In this document: positions 1 through 10,775 of the stretch, piece by piece | How the letters are laid out: each line of letters opens with the position of its first letter | Numbering within the stretch: the stretch's first letter is position 1 | Origin: Cladophialophora immunda | Taxonomy: Eukaryota > Ascomycota > Eurotiomycetes > Chaetothyriales > Herpotrichiellaceae | Direction: 5' to 3' | Assembly: GCF_000835495.1 (NCBI RefSeq) | Contig: NW_015622542.1 | Location: 704,485-768,484 of the forward strand | DNA: 64,000 nt | Program-made: the position numbers and the translations under genes | The notes under the pieces: generated by a model | Database searches by the model: none | The model's input: the letters and a program-made list of their open reading frames with translations, nothing else | Told to the model about the DNA's origin: nothing

Positions 1-782
1 TTGTTCCAACTCGGAGAAGGAGCTCGGATTCTGCAACCAGCAGCTGATGGTAATATGACCTTCCAAATGCGTTCTATCATCCTCCCAACTTCTTCCGATC
101 TGGGCTAGGCTGAACAATATTCGCATCGTCCAATGACGATTGGAATCACCTCTTTGCTGGGGACCTCGTCGCTCCAAGTGTGACCTGGACATGGAGGTGG
201 GAGAGCTGGTGGATTGGGCATGGTCCTCATCAGGGGTACATGTACTTCCCCTTATTTGCGAACAAGTCTTGGTCTCACCATCTTGTCAAGGACGGGTTGC
301 CTTCTCATGTAGTTGGGATGCCATAATGACAAAGATTAAGAACTAGGCAACAGCTACCTGTAATCAGCACCTTACCGCCATGTAGAAAAGGATGCAAACG
401 TGGCGCTCAAAAACCCTGCACCATTAGCCGTGATCGCTAAGTGGCCGTTTCTCCAATTTTTCAATGTTCGGGCCTTCTTAGAAGGATTCGTTTCGAAGAT
501 CTTTGAATCTTCGTCCGTGAGGCCCCTGATTTTACGCCCACCTTCTCTTCTTGTTCCGGTCCGGACACAAAGCTTCCGATCTACCCGTGCATTTTTCGAG
601 GACGACAGGATCTCAAGGCAAATCCAAGAGTTCCATCCAAGAGTTCCTTATTCTCCCCATCGCAAAATGCTTGCTAGATAGTCTTTTGATTGGCGATAGT
701 ATTGTTGATGCTGTTGGGGGGCCAAAAGCTTGAAACGCCTACAAAACTTAGTAAACTTTGATGGTATCGAAGGTTGATCGTC
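1..782. other. Intergenic, no supported gene
   Basis: Only short frames without recognisable protein character or convincing introns are present. Confidence 0.5.
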
Positions 783-1073
783 TTACAGCTCGTCTTCAGG
801 GTTTTCCGACTTTACTTTGTATATTTCAAGATGTAAATCGTCAGAATTGCAGCTTGGAGTCTCTCGAACATCCATGTCGAGGACAAGATGTGACCAAGAC
901 TTTGATCCTCTTCTGTCGGGGTCGAGGTGAATGTAGTGCTGATTCTTCTCGTACTCGCTGTCTGAGCGCCTTGCATACCGCAGGAAGGCTTTGATAATTT
1001 CCTCGTCCGACTGAGGAGACTTGACAATTATCAGTATACGTAGAGGAGCAGTGGCGATAGCTGGAGAAGCCAT
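783..1073 (-). CDS. Small hypothetical protein, 96 aa
   Basis: An uninterrupted frame from an ATG encodes 96 residues. The N-terminal part has a short beta-like hydrophobic run (ILIIVKS) and the remainder is charged and rich in Asp, Glu, Arg and Lys. I do not recognise a family. There is no signal peptide or convincing membrane segment. The overlapping longer frame on the same strand (841-1317) is less protein-like, with many Ser, Arg and Cys in runs and no good start context. I prefer the shorter one because its composition resembles a soluble fungal protein, but it could still be chance. Confidence 0.3.
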   Translation of the reverse strand: MASPAIATAPLRILIIVKSPQSDEEIIKAFLRYARRSDSEYEKNQHYIHLDPDRRGSKSWSHLVLDMDVRETPSCNSDDLHLEIYKVKSENPEDEL

Positions 1074-3177
1074 GTCTGTGCAGGCGTTTTTGAGTGTTGG
1101 GATCCGTCAGAGGGTGATTAAAGGCGCCTAGTCGATATTTAAGGGGTTTACTTAGCCTTGCCCAGCCACCTAAGGACTTCCCATGCAGGGTATCCGAGGA
1201 AGCGAGGAGACCCGCTAGACATCTAGATGCAAACCCCAGCGTAGGGTCCGCTGTTGCTCGCCCCAAACAATCGAAGTCAATTTCTTTAACTACATCGACT
1301 GATATTCTGAAAAGCATCTCATGCAGATGGCGATCATACTACTGTATGAATGACATTCGGCTGAATTGCGCTGAGGATTATGAAATATTTCATCTGTCGC
1401 CATGACAGGCAAAGTCGAGCTTGAAATATCATAGCCTTATCCCTGAGACCCAGCGGAGCTTGGGGGGGTCATCTTTAGGCAAGGTGGACATTTGCCTGCA
1501 CGGTTTCGGTCTTGAGCATCTAAGCTCCTTGGAAGCTCTCTCATGCCCTCAGGAGGTGCACATGGTGCTTGACCAGGTCGAGCTAGAGCATCTCTGCACC
1601 GGTTGTATCCTGCCGAAGCCTGATGACCGCAGCCACGGGGTGGAGCAGCCCATTCCAACACGCGAATTTCGCACATATCTTGTAGCAGTGTAAGCCTTTG
1701 GTATTTCATCGTTCAAATAAGCTTACCTCTGGTCTTTCGGGAGCTGAGCTGTGGCTAGGGAGTGGACTGAATACACAGCGTTTGTCGAGCATCTGACTCC
1801 GAAGGAACTTCTCTCGTCGTGACTTTCTAAAGCTGCTACCGTCCAGTCTCAAGAATTCGTTACGAGGTTCGTTCCAAGGAGAAAATAATTGTGAAATGAA
1901 TGGTAGGAACAATATCTTGCGCAGGTGGAAAAGTCCCTTGATAACCTAGTAATGTCTCTATACAGCAGAAGACGAAAGTCCATGATGGAATCAGACCCTT
2001 TAGTCGACAAGTAGAGTGGGAGCGTAAAGAGATGAGGCAGCGACTTGTCGCAATGGCTCCTCGAACCGCAACTCCCAACGTGGGATCGACCCATGGTCCA
2101 TCTTCGTACTCGACCTGTTTTCCTTCTGAGTCCACGTGTCAATTCCATCCAACCCGACCGTGGCCTTTTGGGGCTTCAAATCCTTGCGAAGGCCCCTGCC
2201 TGTATTTGGGTTAAGCGTTCTCGATTAAAGCCAAAATACTTAGTCGCCCAAGGCCATTCTTCCTTCAGCCAGATTTCTGGGAGTGGCTCCAAATGTCAAC
2301 GCATAAGATCAGTTCCAGGGCTCTAAGTGCAATGGGGTGTGACGGTTGATTTTGGAGGATTGCTGGTCCTGAATGCTATACAAGCTTCAGCCACCCGAAT
2401 TGCCTGTGACAGAGGAAGAAAAGTCCTTACCAGCGTCGAAATCAACAATCTTGACTAGCATGGATTTCGCGTGGCGAATTCGGGTGTCCGCATGTTCGAA
2501 GAAACGTGGCGAAGCGTGATACGCTAACATAATGAGTTCATGCTTCCGCCGGATCTGCACTGCCCTGGATTGAATCAATGCAGTCCTGGATTGGCCGCCC
2601 TCTAGGTAGGTGCATGGGCGCAAGCGCTGGTGATTTCGCGGAAGGATGTCACAGCTAAGGCATAAGCTATCAAAGATAAAGTGAATTGAACTTGGGGGCG
2701 GGTGAAGCAAAAGACGACGGCGTGTGGCAGCATCACCTCGGCATACCTTCCGTGCCTTCGCCTGTCAATCTGCTCACTTGCGAAGTGGAAATGGAACAGC
2801 ATACAAAATCATTAGAGTCGGTTACCAACACATCCGATTTAGCCTCCCATTGTGCTTTGGAATGAAAAGAATGTGCAATAATACTGGTTGTTGCTCTGTG
2901 GCGCACGAAGACCTGAATGGGCCTCCCAATTAGCGTACAACTGGATCATCTATGCGTCCACTAGACAAGGTAGCATCAAGTGATCGCGAGCCCCGGGCCA
3001 CCCCGTCCGACTCACTGATTGACTTGGGGTGACGAGCTTTTCAGCCAATAATACGCGATCACGTCATCAGGTTCAAACCAAACTTCGGCAGATTGGCCGC
3101 ATTGCTAGACAAGGCCTACTTCCGGTGAAAGGTGCTTCGCTCTGATAGTGTTTCATTCTTCGATTTCCCTGTTGTTC
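1074..3177. other. Intergenic, no supported gene
   Basis: About 2.1 kb. Both strands carry only frames under about 110 codons with low-complexity or frame-shadow composition. I saw no repeat, RNA gene or known protein remnant. Confidence 0.45.
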
Positions 3178-3901
3178 ATGGTGCTGAGAAATATGGTTAG
3201 GGACTCGAATAAGCTCGTTGCCATTACCAAAACCATAGAGGCTATAGGAGCTGGATTCCAAGCCTCCGACAGACGCTTTACAACAGGTCAAACAAAAGCA
3301 TACCAACGCCAGGCGATAGAACTTGTCCGAGCTGCCCACTACCTATTCCAAACAATCCCAAGCTACCAACCTACGGAGAATGAAGAAAAGCTCTACGAGC
3401 AGGCTTGGTTATCTCTTGAGAACAATCCAGTAACCCCAAGTGCACTGAGAAAACGTCTCATTTTGATCTTCAAAGGCCCCGAGAGGTCCGGTTTCGACTC
3501 CGACCAAGCCAAAGCGAGGAAGCTCCGTCTCACGGAACGTTGCAAGACAGTCCGCAATATGCCACCTCAGGTTGTCTTGTGGTGGGCGAAAGCATATCCC
3601 GCTTCTATGTGGGAAGTAAGCCAGATGTCTGATGCTACGTTCGACTACCTCGTGGACAAAATGAGTTCACAGAGAGTTCAAGCCTCAGATTCAGACCACA
3701 ATAGTCTACGTGCTTTCGCGTCTGAGGAACCGCTTGATTCATGTCAAGAATACTGCGATTTCATCCAAGGTGAGAAAGATTCATTCGTTGTTCCGAGCGT
3801 TACTGAGTGGTGGTCTAGCTTTTCACGCTGCGACATATCAACTCTCTCAATCCTCTACAGGTAAGAAGATCTGCGATACATGCTCGAGCAGCAATTCATA
3901 A
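3178..3901 (+). CDS. Hypothetical protein, two exons, about 210 aa
   Basis: Exon 1 runs from the ATG at 3178 to 3769, and exon 2 from 3861 to the TAA at 3901. The proposed 91-bp intron (3770-3860) has a GTGAGA donor and a CTACAG acceptor, and restores a frame ending in a short Cys-containing tail (ICDTCSSSN). A frame without the intron also stays open to 3864, so an unspliced form is possible. The protein is alpha-helical and charged, with a central basic segment and a Trp-rich stretch (VVLWWAKAYP). I recognise no domain. GTG at 3148 would add ten residues but is not a normal fungal start. Confidence 0.45.
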
Positions 3902-4237
3902 GCAAACAGAGTTGGAACTCCCATTGCCCTTGGATAGTGCTAGCATGGGAACACGGCCGGTACAAGTTGGTTCAGGTGGGGAAAAGCCGTCAAACTAGCA
4001 ATGCATCATCCTAATGTTTCGCAGAACACCTTCATGGTAGAGTTTACAATCTCTCGATCCCAGATCTCCAGCTTGTGGGTGTCTCCGACAATGTCCGTGG
4101 GGGGCCATGGTTGACAGATCCATACGATGTGAACAATTTCCCTTTTGTCACTGTTCAAATTTCGAGGGAGCTCGGCGGCATTTATGCAACTCAGAGACCT
4201 CAGCAAATGTGAATGCCGCCACAGCCAATTTACGCTG
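3902..4237. other. Intergenic, no supported gene
   Basis: A 66-codon frame on the minus strand (4006-4206) could be an additional exon of the gene at 4238-4582, but I could not join the two with good splice sites. Confidence 0.35.
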
Positions 4238-4582
4238 TCATGCTTGTTCTTCGCCCTTTATATATCCAATCCGAACAGATCCAATGTAGTAAAACCACCA
4301 ATTACTCTTCCATCTCACCATGACAATGCTCGCCTTGTCCTTTTCACCAATCCCCCCAACCCATTTGTCGCGGGGTGTTTCGTATATATTGAATGCCCCT
4401 GTTCTTCCTTGTTTTATATCGACTGCTACCATCATGGTTCTTTCGGGCGGCCAGGTCCGGATGTTAGGTTGCGCGTTAGACCATTCGATGGATACCTGCC
4501 AACAATTAGTTTCCATCGAGAGCGTAAAAGAGATTAGAGGTAAGACACACGCCATCAGGTACTGCTTCCACGAGTTGTGCAT
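4238..4582 (-). CDS. Putative secreted small protein, 114 aa
   Basis: The frame starts with an ATG at 4582 and begins with a plausible secretion signal: a short polar N-end followed by a hydrophobic run (YLMACVLPLISFTLS, roughly residues 8-22). The mature part is rich in Trp, Tyr, Ile and Val and has a few Lys/Arg, compatible with a small beta-rich extracellular protein. There are few cysteines, so it is not a typical Cys-rich effector. No family was recognised. The call rests on the signal peptide and open length only. Confidence 0.4.
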   Translation of the reverse strand: MHNSWKQYLMACVLPLISFTLSMETNCWQVSIEWSNAQPNIRTWPPERTMMVAVDIKQGRTGAFNIYETPRDKWVGGIGEKDKASIVMVRWKSNWWFYYIGSVRIGYIKGEEQA

Positions 4583-6013
4583 CTGTTGAATCTTTTGACA
4601 AAAGAATCGGCCGTTCCATCACTCAATATCTGAACCTGCAGACCTCTTCACACTTTGCAGATGTCAATGCGCATAGTGGGCCGGTGGTAATGTTTTACTA
4701 GAGACGAGATACCAGATTGAAGCGTATCGATCAATGCAATTATGGGAAGAACAAGCAATAATTCGATTTTTCTGTCAAGCAGTGTAAGGCTGCAGTAAGA
4801 GATGGGCGCGAATGATGAAATTGTTTAGGCAGGGCAGATAGGATGGTCAGGTGTTTCTCTAATGATGCCCGACGGCCCTAGGCCATTTCCGGGCATTCCA
4901 AAACTTTTGCCTTTATGAGCTTCCGCCTAGGACGTCACTTACCATGTGACCTCGGTTCAGCGCCAGACAGGTTCCGAAGGGGCCCTTTGTCCAAAATCGA
5001 CCATTTTCACTACATGTCTTTACTAGGGTCGAAATTAGGCCAAAATGCGCTTCGCAGGAAAAAGGCCTAATTTCGGCAACACCACGAAATTGCCATCGGA
5101 ATCCCAAGTCAGGCCCGGTGGCTTGTCGAAATGCAACGATGCTGTAACGCGGGTTACCTCACGATCACGTAGGCTATTCGCCGTCAACGCAATTTACTGA
5201 CCTGAAATACACTAAAGGAAGGTAGGGCCCAGCTCGTGAACCATTAGGACACATTATGTACGGACTGCAAGGTCGAGAGGCGCAACCAGCGTCTAGTCGA
5301 CTAAGCCGTCCGACTCCTCTCAAGCGGGAGAATGATCACAGGGGTATGCAATGTACTTCTCGGAACTTGGATAGCGGAAAGGTATCCAGGTCCATTGATA
5401 AGTTCAGTTGTAATGTTTCAATCCATCCAGTCGGAGGTCGGCCTGGGAGAGGCAACGTACTTTGTCGCGACGTGGATGAAGGGGGCTATCGGGGAACTGC
5501 CCCATCCAGCTCCTCTGAAGCTGCTCGGCGAGTTCAGCAGGGTACGTCTTCTAACACCGTGTGAGCCAATTCAAGATGAGGTGCATCTCATTTTCAGACT
5601 TCGTTGGTCGTGGCCAATGCTCATCGCGTTCTGTTGGCCCACCGCCATGGCCGACCAGTGTATCCGTTTTGACAAACTAGTGTAAGGAGCCGTGCATGCA
5701 TGCCATGAACACGCATCATACCAACTGCTGGCAGGGGCTGAAAAGAAGAGCGGGACACATTAATACCTGTAGCCATCGGGCTTTGATGTCGAGCCCCTTC
5801 GGACCATTGAAAAGTATTAAAGCATCGACTCACACGTCCTGAAGAGCGTCTAGATTCTTTTGTTTTCACGTTGAGGATCAAAAAATATCAGCATCTGTCT
5901 CTTGTCAGATTTGCCACTTCTCAACCACTGGTGTCACAGATTAGTCTCGACATATCTCAAAAATTCCTTTGTAACCCTTACCGCCAGTGAACTCTTGCGA
6001 CTTTCTCTTCAAC
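4583..6013. other. Gene-poor stretch with a doubtful degenerate frame
   Basis: A frame from 5332 to 5685 becomes slightly longer-looking if a candidate intron is removed (about 5541-5598, GTACGT donor, internal CTAAC, TTTTCAG acceptor). The final exon has a hydrophobic WSWPM-type stretch faintly like sugar transporters of the major facilitator superfamily. This is too weak to call a gene. Nothing else was supported. Confidence 0.25.
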
Positions 6014-6306
6014 ATGTCCAGCAGCAACTCCAATCCTCAAAACACAACCCCTAAAAAAGTCGAAAGGACGACAAACGGCATCAACACAAAAGATGACAAC
6101 AAAGACGGGAATTCCCAAGCCTCTAATGTCGATGGAGATAGTCATCGTCAGGTATGAACCTTATAGCCGTGTTATTTTTTCAATTTTGTGTCCGACCCTA
6201 AGTTAGATAACAATAATAGATCATGCAGGATGCGGAAAACGTACATTTCCCAGACCCAATTACACAAGAGGCTCGACAAAGGATTGGGTGGCAAGAACAA
6301 AAATAA
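6014..6306 (+). CDS. Small two-exon hypothetical protein, 74 aa
   Basis: Exon 1 is 6014-6151 (46 codons) and exon 2 is 6220-6306 (29 codons with stop). The 68-bp intron (6152-6219) has a GTATGA donor and an AATAG acceptor. The N-terminal half is Ser/Asn/Thr/Lys-rich and disordered. The C-terminal half contains a short amphipathic segment ending IGWQEQK. Composition and layout resemble other tiny unknown genes in this window. No domain is visible. The intron phase and the clean stop just after the second exon favour a real gene, but without homology it stays moderate. Confidence 0.4.
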
Positions 6307-6643
6307 GGGTATATGAGTTGATCTTTCCTTGGAGGCGAGTGCTATGGATTTCTCTCAGACAGCTATACGATGAGAGCCCCCTAAGGCAAATGCTTCTGGA
6401 AAGGAGCCCGGCCTTAGTCATGTTCTGCACATTTCTATAGCAGCAGGTAGTTTCTACGGTATGTAGTTAGTCTTGGCCTCATTCGTGGTGCCGCTATAAT
6501 CACAACGGGCGGGGCCTATTACAATCCCCGTTTAGCAGCTAAGGTTAGTTTGAAGATTTACAAGTACGCCATTGTTCATGTCTCGTGGTAACTGCTCACA
6601 TAAGTTCCGATTCAAGAGCGAGTAGGCAATCACCACCATCAGA

Positions 6644-6651
6644 TATAAAAA
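6644..6651 (+). promoter_or_regulatory. TATA-like box upstream of 6723 gene
   Basis: TATAAAAA lies about 72 bp before the ATG at 6723, a normal spacing for a fungal core promoter with a short 5' leader. Confidence 0.4.
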
Positions 6652-6722
6652 TCATTCAGGACCCTTTCCGAACCTACTTTTCATCGAGCGCTTCTCATCC
6701 AACATTCTCGACCACTTGAAAT

Positions 6723-7517
6723 ATGCGAATCATCGCGACTGACGATGATTTTCGGCGTGCGGCCGAGAAGGTCCTTCTGCGGGCTGAAGACATGGTTCAG
6801 GAAATCAATACGGAAGGGCGGTTACTCCACCAATGGAGTTTACCGACTTCGCCGGGGTTGAACAACGTCGGGCCCGAGTCTATGGAAGTGCTGCGGCAGC
6901 TCAATCAAAAATTTGTGCGTTGGATATGCATCTGTTCTTCGGCCGCTGACCTAGATAAGCTCCCTGGAATTGTAGACGATTACAGCCGCGAAGGGCAACG
7001 CTTCACTATGAAAAACAATCCCAAAAGGGCATGGTTTTCGAAGGGTTTTGTTGCTCGAAAAAATCAAGTGATTGTAATGGTAAAAACACGAAACCCCAAA
7101 TATTCTGAGCATTTCACGAAAGAGCCCACCCCACTCCTACCAGACCATGCGACTGCCAACCACACCGAAATTGAAGAACCTCTCTCCGAAAATCATGAGC
7201 AGAATGCTTCAATTGAAGAACCTCTCTCCGAAAATCATGAGCAGAATGCTTCAATTGAAGAACCTCTTTCCGAAAATCATGAGCAGAATGCTTCGAAACA
7301 AACCGCCAAATCAACACCGATAAAACAGAAACCACTGACCACAATTCCCCTCCAAAAGCTAGAGGAGCAGTGCTATGGTGTCATCATGGATTCGACTCAC
7401 AAGCACCACCCCCTTGAGATACGGGTTGGTGACATTCTCGTTGTTCACGAACACGAGGGTATTGTCCTGAAGTCTGGGGGTGTTGGTGGAATCGTCGCGG
7501 AATTGACAGACGTGTGA
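6723..7517 (+). CDS. Hypothetical protein with three in-frame tandem repeats, 264 aa
   Basis: The ATG at 6723 opens an intronless frame. Residues 1-130 are alpha-helical and charged. Residues 150-191 are three copies of a 14-residue unit (IEEPLSENHEQNAS), acidic and probably disordered. The C-terminal 55 residues contain a compact segment with Gly-rich turns (VGDILVVHEHEG, GGVGGI) suggestive of small beta-strands. No known family. A good TATA-like element sits 72 bp upstream. It is convergent with the 7546-9525 gene, with only 28 bp between their stop codons. The repeats would make this locus length-polymorphic between strains. Confidence 0.6.
   Translation: MRIIATDDDFRRAAEKVLLRAEDMVQEINTEGRLLHQWSLPTSPGLNNVGPESMEVLRQLNQKFVRWICICSSAADLDKLPGIVDDYSREGQRFTMKNNPKRAWFSKGFVARKNQVIVMVKTRNPKYSEHFTKEPTPLLPDHATANHTEIEEPLSENHEQNASIEEPLSENHEQNASIEEPLSENHEQNASKQTAKSTPIKQKPLTTIPLQKLEEQCYGVIMDSTHKHHPLEIRVGDILVVHEHEGIVLKSGGVGGIVAELTDV
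7170..7295 (+). repeat. 42-bp tandem repeat, three copies, in frame
   Basis: Three head-to-tail 42-bp units encode 14 residues each. The copies differ at only a few positions (for example ctctccg versus ctttccg), so the expansion is recent or homogenised. Confidence 0.95.
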
Positions 7518-7545
7518 ATGGGGATGCCACTTTGTCCAACTAAGC

Positions 7546-9525
7546 CTATCCAGAGATATGTTCAATGCAATCCTCCCCGAAGTTCACCTGTTCTGCCTGT
7601 TCAAACATACGAACCCAATCAGGCGTCTGAAGATTCCAAGACCCCCCTTCAAAACATAACGATTCTGCACCCTCGAACATAGAATCCCAATTAGGCGGGC
7701 TTTCATTTCTTCCCCCACCTATAGTCCCCAGTAAGGTATCTTCCGGTCCGCTTGCTGAAGATTCTGTGGAGTGATCATGAAGCTGTTCTCCGTGGTATCC
7801 TTGTACAGCTAGTTGTGCCGATGGAGAATGTTCGCTGAACGGACCAGGATTTTCAAAGCTGGTGTACGTCGTCGTATGCAGAATGTTGTTGCTGGCACCA
7901 GGTTCGTTACTGATAGAGTTGTCTACATTGTTATCATTGAACATAGATCTAATGCTTCGATCGTCAGTCATGCCGTTGTACACTTGGCGCGTAAGACAAC
8001 GCTTGGGGGATGGCCCTCGCGAGGTCGTCGCATCGATCGGTTGATCTAAGTGAGGCCGTTTGCGTGACTGTGGCACACCGGACCCGATAGTATCCGGCGC
8101 AAATAGGTATGCTGGATTGTGTTCTGATTGATGCAGGAGTTGATCCGACGAGTCTGGTTGGGGCGAGTTATCTACTACGGCCGTTGATGTGCCGGTAAAA
8201 TCATCCTCTTGCAAGCTTCGGGGTGATCGATGAGCCTCTGCGATCTGCGTCTTCAGCGCTGGATCGGAATTGCACCTGGAGGTCCAATCCTGGTTAAGTT
8301 GGCCGACAAAATCAACCCGGCCAGGCTCCGAAGGTTGTGGTGAGGACTGACACGGGGTCAAAGACCTTCGACGATCAGAAATAGCCGTGGCTGGGGTGGA
8401 AAACTCTTCACCCTCACCGGGAGAATGGTCTGGCGATGCTGTTCCGGAGATTTGCCCGCTGGAAATAGATTCGTCCAAGAGGTGTCGATTGTCGTCTTCA
8501 TCCACCAAGTTCGAAGCTTCATCTACTTCCATAATTTTTTCAATCGCCTCTCTCGCGGAAGCACGTTTTTCTTTAGTCCAGCATTCGTTGGCGACCTTTT
8601 GGTATCTCTGATATGCATTTTTGACAGCAGCGTTCAGGATTTCTGCGTTTCCCACCGCGGGTAGCTCCCCACCCAGGGACTGGCTGAGCTCGTCTAGGTC
8701 CCCAGCGGACAAGTCACGTACCGTCGAAAGCTGATCAAATAAGAGGAGAAGCACATAGTGGCCGTAAGACAACACCTTCGACAAGACTTCTCCAAGTTTT
8801 AAAATAGGCGGGATTTTCGACGGAGTGATATCCAGAGAATCGGCAAATTCCTCATACACATTCCTAAGCCTTCCTCGATTCTTCTTCCCCTGACGCTCTA
8901 TTTCTTCTTTCTGAAATATGTGGTATTTCTCGGTGATATGTATTGCAGCCAAGAAGCTCTCTAGGAAGGCCGCAATTCGGTCAGGGTCATGTCGCTTTCT
9001 TCGTGTCGCGTCGCTGGCGGCGCGAGCTGGTGGATATTCTGCAACACGTCGAGAAAGGAGGTTGTTTACATTGATCTCTTTAAGCACATTTTGGCGATTC
9101 CGGGCGTTATCCTGGATATTCCGGAATGCTCTCTCAAATCGAGAACGGGGACGGCAGTTGCTGACCTTCGAGCTGGTCTTGGTCGTCGTCGTCGAGATGG
9201 ACTTCTCTGGTGTAATACGGACAATGGAAGATCTCAGGTTGCTCAGTGTTGAATATGGTAGCGTATTGCATACGCAGGCGGCAGCAACATGAGAAGATGG
9301 CGACGTTATTCTTCCACTGCCGTTGTTATCGTGCTGGGGGGGCGCTCGTGGCAGTGGGAGGTCGTCGTGTCCCGCCTCTTCTCGTTGTCCAGGCCGCACT
9401 GCGAGGGCGCTGCGCAGATGCCGGGTCAAGACCCCCCAGGTTTCAATCAATAAGCTGAGGTTGTTGACCAATTCCTCCTGAGTAACGTGCTTTATCCGGT
9501 CACATGCATTTCCCAGATCCATCAT
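7546..9525 (-). CDS. Hypothetical 659-aa protein with acidic C-terminal repeats
   Basis: A single uninterrupted frame runs from an ATG at 9525. Residues 1-100 are mixed. A predicted helical core spans roughly residues 130-340 and includes a basic stretch (RRKRHD) and a hydrophobic helix (YVLLLLFDQL). The second half is Ser/Pro/Asp-rich and disordered, with a possible nuclear localisation signal (SRKRPH). The C-terminus has two related acidic-aromatic motifs, NWDSMFEGAE and DWVRMFEQAE, about 25 residues apart, which resemble transcriptional activation segments. I infer a nuclear protein. No DNA-binding domain is recognised. A 62-bp hairpin lies 64-125 bp upstream of the start. Confidence 0.7.
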   Translation of the reverse strand: MMDLGNACDRIKHVTQEELVNNLSLLIETWGVLTRHLRSALAVRPGQREEAGHDDLPLPRAPPQHDNNGSGRITSPSSHVAAACVCNTLPYSTLSNLRSSIVRITPEKSISTTTTKTSSKVSNCRPRSRFERAFRNIQDNARNRQNVLKEINVNNLLSRRVAEYPPARAASDATRRKRHDPDRIAAFLESFLAAIHITEKYHIFQKEEIERQGKKNRGRLRNVYEEFADSLDITPSKIPPILKLGEVLSKVLSYGHYVLLLLFDQLSTVRDLSAGDLDELSQSLGGELPAVGNAEILNAAVKNAYQRYQKVANECWTKEKRASAREAIEKIMEVDEASNLVDEDDNRHLLDESISSGQISGTASPDHSPGEGEEFSTPATAISDRRRSLTPCQSSPQPSEPGRVDFVGQLNQDWTSRCNSDPALKTQIAEAHRSPRSLQEDDFTGTSTAVVDNSPQPDSSDQLLHQSEHNPAYLFAPDTIGSGVPQSRKRPHLDQPIDATTSRGPSPKRCLTRQVYNGMTDDRSIRSMFNDNNVDNSISNEPGASNNILHTTTYTSFENPGPFSEHSPSAQLAVQGYHGEQLHDHSTESSASGPEDTLLGTIGGGRNESPPNWDSMFEGAESLCFEGGSWNLQTPDWVRMFEQAEQVNFGEDCIEHISG

Positions 9526-9588
9526 CGAAAGGTAGAGGGAAGGAAGGTTGAAACTGAGGGTGGAGACGTCGCAGGTCTAAATGTGGGC

Positions 9589-9650
9589 GGTCCAATTAGG
9601 AAAAACATTGTGATATTCGTGCATATCACAATGTTTTTCCTAACTGGACC
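9589..9650. repeat. 62-bp hairpin: 28-bp inverted repeats with a 6-nt loop
   Basis: The arms 9589-9616 and 9623-9650 are reverse complements with one mismatch (A/G at the seventh base), separated by six bases. The core includes AGGAAAAACATTGTGATAT. It sits in the upstream region or 5' leader of the 7546-9525 gene. It could be a collapsed miniature inverted-repeat element. No clear target-site duplication was seen. Confidence 0.9.
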
Positions 9651-10775
9651 ACCAAAAGGTCAGCCACGCCTCACTAGGCCCCGTCGGAGCGTCGAAGTCC
9701 CTAAACCCGACACGAAATTTCCGGGGCCTTCCGCCAGTGCGGCAGTCAAAGCGGAGTCAATCTGCAGCCAGTTCGCTTCTCATCAGCACACCATTCTATT
9801 ACTATCTTAGGTTGATTTAGTACCCTCGCGTCCAGCCTAGATATAGCGGTCCTTTACGTCTCCTAATTCACACTTCAGGGAGATATAAGCATGCAGGCCT
9901 TCACGGCCGTCATCTTTCATTGCCCCGTTTCCATACTCACCGGTTTCGGCACTTCCCACTGCGTTGTCTGCTTTCAATATTTGCTGTTCTATGGAGACAA
10001 TGCATCCCACTCCCTTGTCCCAGGACAGCTGGACCAGGGGACGACGATTTCTCTCTGCATGTGAAAGTCACGATTCAACTTTTCGAGCGGAATGGAGTGA
10101 TTCCTTCGGGGGAGGTGCGCTCCAGTGAAGGACATTTGTGGCCCCCTCCATCCTTGTTTGAGTATGACCATTCTTCTACACGTGAAACCCGACCAACTGG
10201 TGCAGGCGGGCGACTATAGAGGTCATTGAGACTTCGTACACCCTCGTACGTCTGTCTATTCGGAAACACAATGCAGCGGACCGCTCTCTCGATGCGATTG
10301 CCGGAAACCTCATTCAGGTGCCTAGCACCGCACCATTGAGCGGTAGGTCATGGGAAATCCTCGTCCGGATCACTTACCTCCCGACTCTGCCGCTCAAGCT
10401 CTCTTCGATACGCAATCACTTTACTCTAGAGTCAGAATACGACCCACTTGGACCTCTCCAGGAGGATGTAGAGTACTGGGGGCTTGAGAAGGCCCAGAAG
10501 CTCTACGCCCTTCGTTTTGTGGAACGGGTATTCGGGATTATGTAGGAGTCCCGGGCCATTGCAAAAGTATACTACGGTCACCTCTTGAAACGTCACGATC
10601 GAAGGATTTGGGCTCTGCTGAGCGGGGTGGGTGCTACGGAAGGACTTGCTTGCACGACTTCCAAAGCGCCCAGTTCCCACGACACTCGTTCGGGGTAGGT
10701 GATATCCAGGTCTCGTCGCTGGCGACACCCGCGCCCCGGCCGTCGATGGTGATTGATTAGGGGCCCTGCTGGTGA
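9651..10775 (+). pseudogene. Decayed gene remnant, related to the 28.6-kb copy
   Basis: An open stretch from about 10200 to the stop at 10545 lacks a start and contains a GRSWEILV motif followed about 45 residues later by EDVEYWGL and a KAQKL motif. The same order, RWEMLV then EDVQYFRL and a RARKL motif, occurs at about 28624-28790. The similarity shows the two are copies of one ancestral gene now broken by stops and frameshifts. Upstream (about 10050-10220) short coding-like pieces in other frames may be further parts. No domain was recognised. Confidence 0.4.

Noticed and set aside
5332..5685. Sugar-transporter (MFS) gene fragment
   Set aside because: Only one hydrophobic Trp/Pro stretch is suggestive. 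The rest does not follow the family order.
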